Shown: in pieces, positions 1 through 11,313 of the stretch
Layout of the letters: every line of letters begins with the position of its first letter
How positions within the stretch are numbered: position 1 is the first letter of the stretch
NCBI RefSeq assembly: GCF_020524495.1
Contig: NZ_JAIVLB010000019.1
Span: 1-64,000, forward strand
Length of the DNA stretch: 64,000 bases
Origin: Bacillus stratosphericus
GTDB lineage: Bacteria > Bacillota > Bacilli > Bacillales > Bacillaceae
Direction: 5' to 3'
Notes under the pieces: model-generated
The model's database searches: none
Told to the model about the DNA's origin: nothing
The model's input: only the letters and a program-made list of their open reading frames with translations
Made by a program: the position numbers and the translations under genes

Positions 1-7
1 TAGCAAA

Positions 8-33
8 CTGGACATGGAAAGGACCATGTCCAG
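8..33. repeat. Perfect 10-bp inverted repeat
   Basis: CTGGACATGG (8-17) pairs perfectly with CCATGTCCAG (24-33) around a 6-nt loop. No U-run follows, so it is not a typical terminator. It may be an operator or the end of a mobile or decayed element that continues left of the window. Function unknown. Confidence 0.5.
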
Positions 34-69
34 CGTAAGACAACTGATAAATTTTATCAAAATAAGTGA

Positions 70-104
70 AAACCCCACTTTTACTTGAAGTAAAGGTGGG
101 GTTT
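70..104. terminator. Bidirectional terminator-like hairpin
   Basis: A long inverted repeat (AAACCCCAC...GTGGGGTTT, extended by imperfect TTTTACTT/GAAGTAAAG pairing) is flanked by A-rich and T-rich ends. It can act for a gene entering from the left of the window or from the minus strand. Confidence 0.7.
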
Positions 105-118
105 GTCTACGGTCTGAT

Positions 119-147
119 AAACCCCCATTTCGGGGGTTTATTTTTAC
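119..147. terminator. Terminator hairpin, repeated at 63524
   Basis: AAACCCCC / GGGGGTTT stem with loop ATTTC, followed by ATTTTTA on the plus strand. The same hairpin occurs at 63524-63549 with the same downstream sequence. Confidence 0.75.
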
Positions 148-290
148 TGTGTCATAAAAGAATTTAAAATATCTCAAAAACGATTTTGTTACATTAACAG
201 AGCTTCAAGTTTTGCCTTTGTCTGTGAACCATAAATGCCGTCAGCAACAAACCCATGCATCATCTGGAACCGCTTGACCGCATCCGCCTG
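119..290. repeat. Left copy of end-to-end repeat
   Basis: About 150 bp here (terminator hairpin plus the tail of an amidase-like frame) recurs in the same orientation at 63524-63680 near the right edge. Shared blocks include TGTCATAAAAGAATTTAAAA and AATGCCGTCAGCAACAA. The two copies have diverged by point changes and small indels. Confidence 0.8.
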
Positions 291-330
291 TTTTTGGTCC
301 GTAATAGCCATGCTGTACACCTTTTAGAAG
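189..330 (-). pseudogene. Amidase C-terminal peptidoglycan-binding remnant
   Basis: Read on the minus strand, the last ~33 codons before a TAA at 189-191 give a typical PG_binding_1 end (ADAVKRFQMMHGF, VADGIYGSQTKAKLEAL). Just upstream, GYYGPK lies in another frame, so an extra A has shifted the frame. The catalytic domain is absent. This is what remains of a phage- or spore-type N-acetylmuramoyl-L-alanine amidase, with a terminator directly after it. A second, more decayed copy lies at 63590-63690. Confidence 0.65.
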
Positions 331-338
331 CAGTCGTG

Positions 339-482
339 AATATTAAATCAGAACGGTTAGGGCATTCTAGTATAAAAACAACCGCAGACACTTATCTCCA
401 AAAAATTGAGGAACCAAGCAATGGAAATGTATCTGCGGCATGTTCAGTAATTAAATGTTGTGGGTGTTTTGTGGGTGCTTAG
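339..482 (+). pseudogene. Tyrosine-recombinase (phage integrase) C-terminal remnant
   Basis: The frame contains SERLGHSSIKTTADTYLQKI, the box II end of a tyrosine recombinase with the conserved His of LGH and the nucleophilic Tyr of TADTY. Nothing upstream in frame resembles an integrase; the adjoining sequence is the amidase remnant on the other strand. It is therefore a truncated fragment of a phage or conjugative-element integrase, ending 46 bp before sufB's stop codon. The last residues differ from a normal integrase tail, consistent with further decay. Confidence 0.65.
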
Positions 483-528
483 CATAAATGTATCATTCAA
501 GCACCTTAAATCCCCGGTAAATCAACGG

Positions 529-1926
529 TTAACCTATACTGCCTTCCATCTCGAACTTAATCAAGCGGTTCATTTCAACGGCGTATTCCATTGGCAGTTC
601 TTTTGTGAATGGCTCGATGAAGCCCATGACAATCATTTCTGTTGCTTCTTCTTCAGAAATTCCGCGGCTCATCAAGTAGAATAGTTGTTCTTCTGATACT
701 TTCGATACCTTCGCTTCGTGCTCTAATGAAATGTTGTCGTTTAAGATTTCATTGTAAGGAATGGTATCAGATGTTGATTTGTTATCCATGATGAGTGTAT
801 CACACTCGATGTTTGAGCGTGCACCCTCGGCTTTGCGTCCGAAGTGTACGATTCCACGGTATGTGACTTTACCGCCTTGTTTTGAAATCGATTTCGATAC
901 GATTGTTGAAGATGTGTTTGGTGCAAGGTGGATCATTTTCGCACCTGCATCTTGGTGCTGACCTTTACCTGCTAGGGCAATACTTAATGTCATCCCACGA
1001 GCGCCTTCACCTTTTAGGATCACCGCTGGGTATTTCATTGTCAGCTTAGAACCGATGTTTCCATCAATCCATTCCATTGTCGCATTCTCTTCACATACCG
1101 TCCGTTTCGTGACAAGGTTGAAGACGTTGTTTGCCCAGTTTTGAATCGTTGTATAACGGCAGTAGCCGCCTTTTTTCACGATGATCTCAACCACCGCACT
1201 GTGAAGTGAGTTTGTTGTGTACACTGGTGCTGTACAGCCTTCTACGTAATGCACATGTGCGCCTTCATCCACGATGATCAGCGTACGCTCGAACTGACCC
1301 ATGTTTTCAGAGTTGATACGGAAGTATGCTTGAAGTGGTGTATCTACTTTTACGCCCTTTGGTACGTAGATAAATGAACCACCAGACCATACAGCCGAGT
1401 TCAGCGCAGCAAATTTGTTATCAGTCGGAGGAATGACTTTTGCCCAGTGTTCACGGAAGATGTCTTCGTTTTCTTTTAATGCGCTGTCTGTATCTTTAAA
1501 CACAATTCCTAGATCTTCAAGGTCTTGCTTCATGTTGTGATATACAACTTCAGATTCATACTGAGCAGATACACCCGCTAAATACTTTTGCTCTGCTTCT
1601 GGGATTCCAAGCTTATCAAAGGTTTGTTTGATTTCTTCCGGTACTTCATCCCAAGAACGCTCAGAGCGCTCTGATGGCTTTACGTAGTACGTAATTTCAT
1701 CAAAATTTAATGCATTTAAATCTCCGCCCCATTGTGGCATCGGCATGTTGTAAAAGTGCTCAAGAGATTTCAAACGGAAGTCGAGCATCCACTGAGGCTC
1801 TTCCTTCATACGAGATATTTCTTCAACGATTTCTTTTGTCAGTCCGCGCTCTGAACGGAAAATGGAAACGTCTTTATCAGAAAAGCCGTATTTATATTCA
1901 CCAACATCTGGCATTTTTTTAGCCAT
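529..1926 (-). CDS. sufB: Fe-S cluster scaffold protein SufB
   Basis: 465 residues, the usual SufB length. SufB forms the cytosolic SufBCD scaffold on which Fe-S clusters are built from sulfur delivered by SufS/SufU. Visible family blocks include [14 protein letters not shown], the YVEGCTAP turn, a beta-helix core, and IECDTLIMD with Cys375 at the position of the proposed scaffold cysteine. The SufB/SufD signature [21 protein letters not shown]-type helix is near the end. It is the last gene of sufC-sufD-sufS-sufU-sufB. The ATG is supported by agreement with the family N-terminus ([15 protein letters not shown]). No clear terminator separates its stop from the phage debris at 483 and below. 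Confidence 0.97.
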   Translation of the reverse strand: MAKKMPDVGEYKYGFSDKDVSIFRSERGLTKEIVEEISRMKEEPQWMLDFRLKSLEHFYNMPMPQWGGDLNALNFDEITYYVKPSERSERSWDEVPEEIKQTFDKLGIPEAEQKYLAGVSAQYESEVVYHNMKQDLEDLGIVFKDTDSALKENEDIFREHWAKVIPPTDNKFAALNSAVWSGGSFIYVPKGVKVDTPLQAYFRINSENMGQFERTLIIVDEGAHVHYVEGCTAPVYTTNSLHSAVVEIIVKKGGYCRYTTIQNWANNVFNLVTKRTVCEENATMEWIDGNIGSKLTMKYPAVILKGEGARGMTLSIALAGKGQHQDAGAKMIHLAPNTSSTIVSKSISKQGGKVTYRGIVHFGRKAEGARSNIECDTLIMDNKSTSDTIPYNEILNDNISLEHEAKVSKVSEEQLFYLMSRGISEEEATEMIVMGFIEPFTKELPMEYAVEMNRLIKFEMEGSIG

Positions 1927-1943
1927 CCATTTTCACTCCAATC

Positions 1944-4913
<2,970 letters not shown>

Positions 4914-4931
4914 CAATAATCCTCCTAACGC

Positions 4932-5717
4932 TTACGCTTCTTGACCAACAGTTTCGTCTTCAATTCCTAACTCTTTTTTAATCCAGTCATAGCCTTCTGC
5001 TTCTAAACGCTGTGCAAGCTCTGGTCCGCCAGATTTCACAATACGTCCTTGCATCATCACATGGACATGATCTGGTGTAATGTAGTTCAGTAGACGCTGA
5101 TAGTGGGTGATCATTAAGCAGCCGAAGCTTTCGCCACGCATTTTATTAATTCCTTTAGAAACAACTTTTAGGGCATCGATATCAAGACCAGAATCGATTT
5201 CGTCAAGGATGGCGATCTTTGGTTCAATCATCATCAATTGAAGAATTTCGTTACGTTTTTTCTCCCCGCCTGAGAAACCTTCGTTTAGATAGCGCTGTGC
5301 CATATCAGGGTCCATTTCAAGGAACTCCATGTTTTCGTCCATTTTGCGGATGAATTTCATAAGAGAGATTTCATCGCCTTCTCCTCTGCGTGCGTTAATA
5401 GCAGAACGAAGGAAATCCGCATTTGTGACACCACTGATTTCAGATGGGTATTGCATGGCAAGAAAAAGACCCGCTTGTGCGCGCTCATCTACTTCCATTT
5501 CAAGTACATCTTTTCCATCAAGCAAAATGCTTCCTTTTGTTACTTCATATTTAGGATGACCCATGATGGCAGCAGATAAAGTTGATTTACCTGTACCGTT
5601 TGGTCCCATTACTGCGTGGAATTCTCCACCTTTTATCTCGAGGTTTACACCCTTTAAGATTTCTTTCCCTTCAATCTCAACGTGCAAGTCCTTAATTGTT
5701 AATGTCGAAGCAGTCAT
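4932..5717 (-). CDS. sufC: Fe-S assembly ATPase SufC
   Basis: 261 residues, the ABC-type ATPase of the SufBC2D complex. It is soluble, with no membrane partner. Walker A is GPNGTGKST (residues 38-46), the signature region reads GFSGGEKKR and Walker B ILDEIDSGLD. First gene of the suf operon, with GGAGG seven to eight bases before ATG. Its upstream region carries a plausible promoter and a Fur-like palindromic core (5733-5747). Confidence 0.97.
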   Translation of the reverse strand: MTASTLTIKDLHVEIEGKEILKGVNLEIKGGEFHAVMGPNGTGKSTLSAAIMGHPKYEVTKGSILLDGKDVLEMEVDERAQAGLFLAMQYPSEISGVTNADFLRSAINARRGEGDEISLMKFIRKMDENMEFLEMDPDMAQRYLNEGFSGGEKKRNEILQLMMIEPKIAILDEIDSGLDIDALKVVSKGINKMRGESFGCLMITHYQRLLNYITPDHVHVMMQGRIVKSGGPELAQRLEAEGYDWIKKELGIEDETVGQEA

Positions 5718-5732
5718 ATATCGATACCTCCA

Positions 5733-5747
5733 AAATAATCATTATTC
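5733..5747. promoter_or_regulatory. Fur-like core upstream of suf operon
   Basis: AAATAATCATTATTC contains the perfect dyad ATAATCATTAT, the inner 11 bases of the Fur 7-1-7 consensus TGATAATNATTATCA; the outer two bases on each side do not match. Tandem TGAGAAT repeats extend it upstream. It lies just before the sufC ribosome site, where a bound repressor would block transcription. Confidence 0.4.
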
Positions 5748-5894
5748 TCAATTTATTCTCATTCTAATCTTATAACAAATTAAAAGTAAATACAACACAT
5801 TCACAACAAGCGTGAGAGGATGCTCTCAAAATTCTAACAAAAAATGCAGGTGGATAAAAGGATTTATATCGAAAAGACTGTTTTCATAAAGAAA

Positions 5895-5919
5895 GGGCGG
5901 GAAACTGTTCTCCCCGCCC
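5895..5919 (-). terminator. Terminator after small ORF 5928-6077
   Basis: GGGCGGG / CCCGCCC stem followed on the minus strand by TTTCTTT, immediately downstream of the small gene's TAA. It supports that gene being a real transcription unit. Confidence 0.75.
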
Positions 5920-5927
5920 CTTAGCTA

Positions 5928-6077
5928 TTAATAGCCTCGTATATTCATTTTTGCGAGCTGCCTTTTCTCATCTCGATAGGACTGCTCTCGTTTATATTCA
6001 ACTTCCATTCGTAAGTCATGGTCTCTTTCGTACTCTGCATAGCTCATGCCATGAGATTGATGCATGGCCTTTTCCAT
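5928..6077 (-). CDS. Small highly charged hypothetical protein
   Basis: 49 residues from ATG, rich in Glu, Arg, Lys and Tyr (for example YAEYERDHDLRMEVEYKREQ), with no membrane segment. Evidence that it is real: a strong terminator directly follows its stop, and the frame stays open upstream to about 6150. The start is uncertain because no good ribosome site precedes the ATG; a TTG six codons upstream (6095) is an alternative. It sits between suf and yurZ. I do not recognise a family. Confidence 0.5.
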   Translation of the reverse strand: MEKAMHQSHGMSYAEYERDHDLRMEVEYKREQSYRDEKRQLAKMNIRGY

Positions 6078-6280
6078 CTCGGCGGTATAATCCAATCCCA
6101 GTGTACTCTGGTCAGAACAAATAATAAACCATTCCCTTCTTTTAGTGTAGCTTTATTTTATCAAAGGCATGCAACTTCACTCAAAAGGGATATGACGTGT
6201 TATGCTGGCATATTTTCTCACACACTCGGATGAGAAGCACTCAACTCTCTTATATAAAAAAATACCATGTTTTTCTTCTC

Positions 6281-6649
6281 TTAATGCGTCTGTCCTCCAA
6301 ATTCATCAATACATTGCTGAACGACAGTAATGCCTTGGCTAAGTGCTGCCCCGCCGCCGAATGCTGCCGCCACACTAACGACCTCCAGTAAATTCTCTTC
6401 TGTCGCTCCTTGATCGAGCGCTCCCTTTGTATGATAAATCATGCAGTATTCATCTTGTGCATGAATGCTAATGCCAAGGGCAATCATTTGTTTTTCTTTT
6501 TGTGTTAATGAATCGCTCTGGAAACACTGCTCCGTAAATTCATTGAATTTCTTCCCAAACACCGGCATTTTCTTCTGAAATTCACCCATTGCGGTTTTAT
6601 AATCCGTGAGTGATTGCTGCATTGAGCTGCTCATATGCTGTTCGTTCAT
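6281..6649 (-). CDS. yurZ: AhpD-like / carboxymuconolactone decarboxylase family protein YurZ
   Basis: 122 residues, all-helical CMD/AhpD fold. The [25 protein letters not shown] segment holds the family's redox helix, but with a single Cys plus His instead of a CxxC pair. The GAALSQGI turn is also typical. AhpD relatives are peroxidase partners or decarboxylases; the exact reaction of YurZ is unknown. Position next to the suf operon and before metQ matches B. subtilis yurZ. The ATG follows GGGATGGAATCAAG. Confidence 0.9.
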   Translation of the reverse strand: MNEQHMSSSMQQSLTDYKTAMGEFQKKMPVFGKKFNEFTEQCFQSDSLTQKEKQMIALGISIHAQDEYCMIYHTKGALDQGATEENLLEVVSVAAAFGGGAALSQGITVVQQCIDEFGGQTH

Positions 6650-6715
6650 CTTGATTCCATCCCTTCAGGTCATTTGTACGTTTTTATTATGAGCGAGATT
6701 TGAAAAAATACACAA

Positions 6716-6747
6716 AAAACCTCTATTTTCAACTAATAGAGGTTTTT
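6716..6747. terminator. Terminator of the 342-residue insert gene
   Basis: AAAAACCTCTATT / AATAGAGGTTTTT hairpin just after the stop of the gene at 6783. It closely resembles the metQ terminator at 7914-7943. Confidence 0.8.
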
Positions 6748-6782
6748 ACATCATCACTCTGATCCCAATCTATTAGAACAAA

Positions 6783-7811
6783 TTAAACTTGATAAGCTCG
6801 GGCTATATAATAAGCAACTGATCCACTTACTGAATGACACCTTATACTAATGCCAATACCGTTTTGTTTACTTACCCAGTATTGTTGATTTTTTTTAGAG
6901 GTTAACTCGGCAACATTATTGGCGTCCTCATTAATTGCACAGTAGCAGTTATTATCTGTATATAAAGAAGTGAGCGGACACTCTACTCCAAATGAAAGTT
7001 TTGTGGTACCCCCGAGTGTCATAGTAAAACCATACTGTGTTCCTATTAAAGCACCACTTGCCTTTTCAGTGGCAAAGAAACCTCCAACAGCATACCTTCC
7101 TATATTTGGGACATATAATCCATTTTGAATAGTCGATGTATAAAGCGTTCCATTCCCATGAACATTATAATCGCCATAAAACGAAAGTGGTTTATCTAAT
7201 TCATTTATCAAAAATATAAGCGCTTTTGCATCCTTTTCAATAAAATAATGAATGATTGGAATAAGTATGATCACTACAACAAGACTAACTATTGCTATAA
7301 CATAAGCAACTGTTGCACTACTAATCCCTGCAAGAGCAATGTAAGCATCTATCAACTCAGGTGTGACCAATAATTCATCTTTTTTGGAAGGATTACTGTT
7401 TTTTGCTATATACTCCATTGCACCATCAATGGACTTTTGTCCAATTCCTAATACTCCTGCCAAAAGCATTTGTGCCATAACAACACATGAATCATCTCTT
7501 TTTTCCAATGCTTTCAACTTTTGAAGGCCATCAATTAAATATTGGAGTTGTTTTTTTATATCGTCCCCTTGAGCATTAATCAAACTTTCATATTGACTGA
7601 TGGTCAATGCTATGGAACATTGATTTTGTGCATCCTTCAACTCCTTGCCTAACACATTTGCTAATTCTTGCTGTTGCTCTTTGATAAATAAAGTATGTAA
7701 TTGATTTATTTCGGCTTGAGATGTTGCTTTCTCTAGCTTTTGAGCGTATTTTGGAAATAGCGTGCGAAATCCCTGTTTAAGCTTTAAGTCAATATCTCTT
7801 GAAGTATGCAT
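6783..7811 (-). CDS. Unrecognised helical protein with hydrophobic hairpin (possible pore-former)
   Basis: 342 residues, no signal peptide. Residues 1-150 are predicted mostly helical and coiled-coil-like (LKQGFRTLFPKYAQKLEK, ELKDAQNQC). Residues ~155-195 form a very hydrophobic segment (AYVIAIVSLVVVIILIPII) ending in a charged turn. Residues ~200-342 are rich in Gly, Thr, Ser, Tyr and aromatics and look beta-structured, with two near Cys residues (NNCYCAIN). This layout recalls alpha-helical pore-forming proteins with a beta receptor-binding tail, but I recognise no family. It sits alone between yurZ and metQ where B. subtilis has no gene, is AT-richer than its neighbours, and is bracketed by two near-identical terminators. 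Start ATG has GGAGAG upstream. Confidence 0.8.
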   Translation of the reverse strand: MHTSRDIDLKLKQGFRTLFPKYAQKLEKATSQAEINQLHTLFIKEQQQELANVLGKELKDAQNQCSIALTISQYESLINAQGDDIKKQLQYLIDGLQKLKALEKRDDSCVVMAQMLLAGVLGIGQKSIDGAMEYIAKNSNPSKKDELLVTPELIDAYIALAGISSATVAYVIAIVSLVVVIILIPIIHYFIEKDAKALIFLINELDKPLSFYGDYNVHGNGTLYTSTIQNGLYVPNIGRYAVGGFFATEKASGALIGTQYGFTMTLGGTTKLSFGVECPLTSLYTDNNCYCAINEDANNVAELTSKKNQQYWVSKQNGIGISIRCHSVSGSVAYYIARAYQV

Positions 7812-7913
7812 TTATTTCTCTCCTTTTTATAACTTCCTCCCCTCAAGTATTTATCAATCATTCAAATTTATACATTTGCATTTCCTTTGATCCTGATAAT
7901 TGATTGTCAAAAT

Positions 7914-7943
7914 AAAACCTCCATTTTCAATAATGGAGGTTTT
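7914..7943. terminator. Terminator of metNPQ
   Basis: AAAACCTCCATT / AATGGAGGTTTT hairpin directly after metQ. Same design and loop sequence as the one at 6716-6747. Confidence 0.85.
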
Positions 7944-7950
7944 AAGCTAT

Positions 7951-8772
7951 TTATTCAGATACAGGCAAAACTGCACCGTCATATTTTTTGTCGATGAATT
8001 CTTTGATGTTATTCGAGTGAAGAACTTCCATTAATGTCTTAATCTTATCTGAATTTTCATCACCTTTGCGAACAGCAACGATATTTGCATACGGATTGTT
8101 CTTTGTTTGCTCAAGTTCAATTGAATCTTTTTTCGGATTCAATTTATTTTGAATCGCATAGTTTACGTTAATAAACACGGCATCGCCTTCACTGTTTTCA
8201 TAAGCTTTGGCTGTTAGTTCAGGAGCGATTTTTTTGAATTTTAGGTTCTTAGGGTTTTCTTTAATGTTCTTCACTGTTGTGTTGATTGTATCAACTTTTG
8301 GATCAAGCTTGATGACACCAGCATTTTGTAAAAGTGCAAGCATACGTCCTTGCTCAGCCACATTGTTTGTCATGATGATTGTGCCGCCGTTTGGAATATC
8401 CTTCACTGATTTGTATTTCTTAGAATAGATACCGAAAGGCTCAAGGTGAACATCACCCGCACTCACTAGGTTATAATCTTTGTTTGATTTATTTTCTTCG
8501 TTTAAGTAAGGGGTATGTTGGAAAAAGTTCGCATCCACTTCTTTTTCAGCTAACGCTTTGTTGTACATTTTATAATCGCTAAGTACTTTCACTTTTAGAT
8601 CGTAGCCTTTTTCTTTCAGAAGTGGTTTTGCTTCTTCAAGAATCTCGGCATGTGGTGTTTTTGAAGCTGCAACCGTGATGGTTTTGCTTTCACTTGCGTT
8701 ATTAGATGAACCGCATGCAGCTAAAATGCCTGCAAATGCTAGAAATAGTCCACTTAAAATCAATTTCTTCAT
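7951..8772 (-). CDS. metQ: Methionine ABC transporter substrate-binding lipoprotein MetQ
   Basis: 273 residues. The lipobox ILAACG places the lipidated residue at Cys20. The NlpA/MetQ fold is shown by TVAASKTPHAEILE, the VKVLSDYKMYNKALAEKEVDANFFQHTPYL-type region and FINVNYA. It captures D/L-methionine outside the membrane for MetP-MetN. It is the last gene of metN-metP-metQ and is covered by the SAM riboswitch at 10570-10735. GGGAGGA precedes the ATG. Confidence 0.96.
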   Translation of the reverse strand: MKKLILSGLFLAFAGILAACGSSNNASESKTITVAASKTPHAEILEEAKPLLKEKGYDLKVKVLSDYKMYNKALAEKEVDANFFQHTPYLNEENKSNKDYNLVSAGDVHLEPFGIYSKKYKSVKDIPNGGTIIMTNNVAEQGRMLALLQNAGVIKLDPKVDTINTTVKNIKENPKNLKFKKIAPELTAKAYENSEGDAVFINVNYAIQNKLNPKKDSIELEQTKNNPYANIVAVRKGDENSDKIKTLMEVLHSNNIKEFIDKKYDGAVLPVSE

Positions 8773-8786
8773 GAATAAATCCTCCC

Positions 8787-9455
8787 TTAACGTTTATCAA
8801 TTTTGTTTGTAATCAAATCACCGATTATTTGAATAATAAAGACGATGATGAGAATAAATATAGTGGCTACAAGTGTGACATCTGTGTTACCAGATTGGTA
8901 TCCTTCCACATACGCGAGGTCACCAAGTCCGCCTGCCCCAATTGCACCTGCGATTGCAGTAGAGCCAATAAGAGCAATAGCTGTCACGGTAATGCCTGAA
9001 ATGAGAGCTGGCAGTGATTCTGGAAGCAATACTTTGAAAATAATCGTAGACGTTTTAGCCCCCATGGATCGTGCTGCTTCAATGACTCCTTTGTCTACTT
9101 CACGAAGTGCAATTTCGACGAGACGTGCATAGAAAGGAGCTGACCCAATGACAAGGGCTGGTAGTGCTGCATTTGGACCTAAAATAGTACCCATAATTAG
9201 TTTTGTAAACCCTAATAAAAGAATGATCAAAATGATAAAAGGAATCGATCTGAAAATGTTGACGACTGCACCGATGACAGCATTTATCGGTTTATTTTCC
9301 CAAAGGCCGCCTTTGCTAGTTAGAAATAGCAATAGTCCAAGGATGATACCGATGACAAAAGCAAATGCTAGTGAAATGAGCGTCATATAAACCGTTTCAC
9401 CCGTTGCATTCCAAATGACATCTAGGTCAACTTTCAGAAACCATCTCTCAAACAT
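8787..9455 (-). CDS. metP: Methionine ABC transporter permease MetP
   Basis: 222 residues with five membrane spans. The ABC permease EAA-loop motif lies around VIEAARSMGAKTSTIIFKVLLPESLPAL. The family-typical NIFRSIPFIILIILLLGFTK helix and AGAIGAGGLGDLAY end are present. It forms the channel for methionine with MetN as ATPase. It overlaps metN by 8 bp at its start, consistent with coupled translation. Confidence 0.96.
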   Translation of the reverse strand: MFERWFLKVDLDVIWNATGETVYMTLISLAFAFVIGIILGLLLFLTSKGGLWENKPINAVIGAVVNIFRSIPFIILIILLLGFTKLIMGTILGPNAALPALVIGSAPFYARLVEIALREVDKGVIEAARSMGAKTSTIIFKVLLPESLPALISGITVTAIALIGSTAIAGAIGAGGLGDLAYVEGYQSGNTDVTLVATIFILIIVFIIQIIGDLITNKIDKR

Positions 9456-10473
9456 GTGTCATCACCTCGATTTCAACCTGTTTGCTCTGGATATAGGCGA
9501 TGGCTTTTTCAACCTCGTTCTCATCTCCATTCATATGGATAAAGAGAGTTCCAAACGCGCCTTCCTGCGTTTGAGAAATCTTTCCTTGCAAGATGTTCAC
9601 TTCGACCTTGAAAGATCGAATGATTTCAGTGATCAGTGGCTGTTCCGCAGAATCGCCGATAAAGGACAACCGTACTACCTGACCTTCTTTCACTCGCTCT
9701 AAGACGTGCTCGATTGTTTCTTTCGCTTCCTCTGGTTCAGCAAGCTGTTTCACAAATCGCTTCGTCATTTCTTCCTTCGGCTGTCTGAAGACGGGTAATA
9801 CTTCGCCTTCTTCGACAATGCGTCCATTTTCCATCACTGCCACACGATGACAGATTTTGCGAATGACATGCATTTCGTGTGTGATCAGCACAATTGTTAG
9901 CCCTAATCGTTTATTGATATCGGCCAAAAGCTCAAGGATCGAATCTGTTGTTTGCGGATCAAGCGCAGACGTTGCTTCGTCACAAAGAAGAACTTTGGGG
10001 TCATTCGCTAATGCTCTCGCAATACCTACACGCTGCTTTTGTCCACCACTTAGCTGAGAAGGATAAGCATTTTCTTTTCCTTCTAAACCGACCAATTTAA
10101 TCAGTTCATTTGCACGGGCTCTCCGTTTTAACGTCGGTACACCTGCAATCTCAAGGGGGAACATAATATTTTGTCGCACTGTTCTCGACCAGAGTAGGTT
10201 AAAGTGCTGGAAGATCATGCTAATTTCCTGTCTTGCTTTACGAAGTTTCGCATTCGATACTTCATTGATCCGATTGCCTGCCACTTCAACAATCCCTTCT
10301 GTTGGCAGCTCCAGACCGTTTAGTAGGCGAATAAGGGAGCTTTTCCCTGCCCCGCTATACCCGATAATTCCGAATATTTCACCTTTATCGATATCCAAGT
10401 TGACGTCTTTCACGGCATTAACATTTCCGCTTTTTGAATGATACGTTTTAGATACATTCTGTAAATGGATCAC
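9448..10473 (-). CDS. metN: Methionine ABC transporter ATP-binding protein MetN
   Basis: 341 residues from GTG. Walker A GYSGAGKSS, Q-loop ISMIFQHFNLLWSRTV, signature LSGGQKQR, Walker B VLLCDEATSALDP and the H-loop LITHEMH are all present. The last ~90 residues form the NIL domain, which senses internal methionine in MetN proteins. I use GTG at 10473 because AGGTGA lies seven bases before it and the resulting length and N-terminus (VIHLQNVSKTY) match the family; an ATG 18 codons upstream has no ribosome site. Confidence 0.95.
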   Translation of the reverse strand: MIHLQNVSKTYHSKSGNVNAVKDVNLDIDKGEIFGIIGYSGAGKSSLIRLLNGLELPTEGIVEVAGNRINEVSNAKLRKARQEISMIFQHFNLLWSRTVRQNIMFPLEIAGVPTLKRRARANELIKLVGLEGKENAYPSQLSGGQKQRVGIARALANDPKVLLCDEATSALDPQTTDSILELLADINKRLGLTIVLITHEMHVIRKICHRVAVMENGRIVEEGEVLPVFRQPKEEMTKRFVKQLAEPEEAKETIEHVLERVKEGQVVRLSFIGDSAEQPLITEIIRSFKVEVNILQGKISQTQEGAFGTLFIHMNGDENEVEKAIAYIQSKQVEIEVMTHV

Positions 10474-10569
10474 AGTCTGTTCACCTGCTTTCTTGCTGAA
10501 TCTATAGGTTGCCATCACATTGTTCATTTATTCTTCTTACTGTCATGACTCAGCTTGACGTCAGGTCAG

Positions 10570-10735
10570 TAAAAAAGACCTAACTGCAACGCAAGCAGAA
10601 AGGCCTTTTATTTCAAATACGCCTTTCTCTCATCTTTCAAAGCGTTGCGGCTTTGAGTGAATTGGCACCATTTCAGCTATGCTGATGGTTGCCGGGTTTC
10701 ATAGGGCACGTCCCTCCACCTCTCTTAATAAGAGA
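10570..10735 (-). ncRNA. SAM-I riboswitch (S-box) with terminator
   Basis: On the minus strand the S-box core elements occur in order: an AAGAGAGGTGGAGGGAC entry, GCCCTATGAAACCCGGCAACC, GGTGCCAATTC, AAAGC...GCTTT and GATGAGA. They are followed by a terminator hairpin (10570-10607) ending in TTTTTTA. High SAM stabilises the aptamer and allows termination, so metNPQ is expressed when methionine/SAM is short. It lies about 100 bases before the metN GTG. Confidence 0.95.
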
Positions 10736-10777
10736 AAATATGTTGTTTTTATGTGATGTTCATGTTTTTACTAACGT

Positions 10778-10806
10778 AGAATATCATGCTATCTCAGATA
10801 TGTCAA
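10778..10806 (-). promoter_or_regulatory. Sigma-A promoter of metNPQ
   Basis: On the minus strand TTGACA (10806-10801), a 17-base spacer and TATTCT (10783-10778) lie just upstream of the S-box leader. Confidence 0.75.
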
Positions 10807-10837
10807 CGCTGTAAATCACTAATTTCCAAGTAAACGA

Positions 10838-11179
10838 CTACGTTATCATCTTTCTGAAAAAACCGTTCGTCAGCCAAAGCACGGCCTCTAGTCTAAGCAG
10901 CGCGCGGAATGAGCCTTTCACCTTGACTTGTCCCCGGCTAATCAGCTGCTGTAACGACAGATCACCATCTAATAATTGAAGAATTTCTTTTCTCTCACCA
11001 TAAAAGATGAGATCCGATAACTCAATTGCAGGCAGTTTCTTCACTTCACCACGTTCATCCACAATCAGTGTACAAGAGTCAGTTTCCGCCTCAAATGTAA
11101 TCTTCAAGGATGATGATGGGAGCAGCGGCTTTAACAATAATTGCTGCTTTGTGTTTCCATGGGCTTTCACATTTTCCAC
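10838..11179 (-). CDS. yusD: SCP2-like domain protein YusD
   Basis: 113 residues from GTG. The region SSLKITFEAETDSCTLIVDERG... KKLPAIELSDLIFYGERKEILQLLDGDLS fits the sterol-carrier-protein-2 fold: beta strands, then a helix that lowers into the GDLSLQQLISRGQVKVKG motif. SCP2 domains bind lipids or acyl-CoA; the role here is unknown. GTG is chosen because AGGGAGG lies eight bases upstream; an ATG at 11230 lacks a ribosome site. B. subtilis has yusD in the same place between metN and yusE. Confidence 0.8.
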   Translation of the reverse strand: MENVKAHGNTKQQLLLKPLLPSSSLKITFEAETDSCTLIVDERGEVKKLPAIELSDLIFYGERKEILQLLDGDLSLQQLISRGQVKVKGSFRALLRLEAVLWLTNGFFRKMIT

Positions 11180-11286
11180 ATGTATAACCTCCCTGTCATT
11201 TGGTTGTACATAACATTTCTCTACTAACATCGGCTTGTCCTTTATAAATAGCTCGACAAATTTTCAAATGAATTGCTTGAAATATG

Positions 11287-11313
11287 ACAAAAAACCGCTT
11301 TATTTAGCGGTTT
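11287..11313 (-). terminator. Terminator overlapping yusE end
   Basis: AAACCGCT / AGCGGTTT hairpin followed by TTTTTTGTC on the minus strand. Its first arm overlaps the last codons of yusE. Confidence 0.75.

Noticed and set aside
460-684. Plus-strand frame running from phage debris into sufB
   Set aside because: It is antisense to the conserved sufB coding sequence; the composition is a reflection of sufB.
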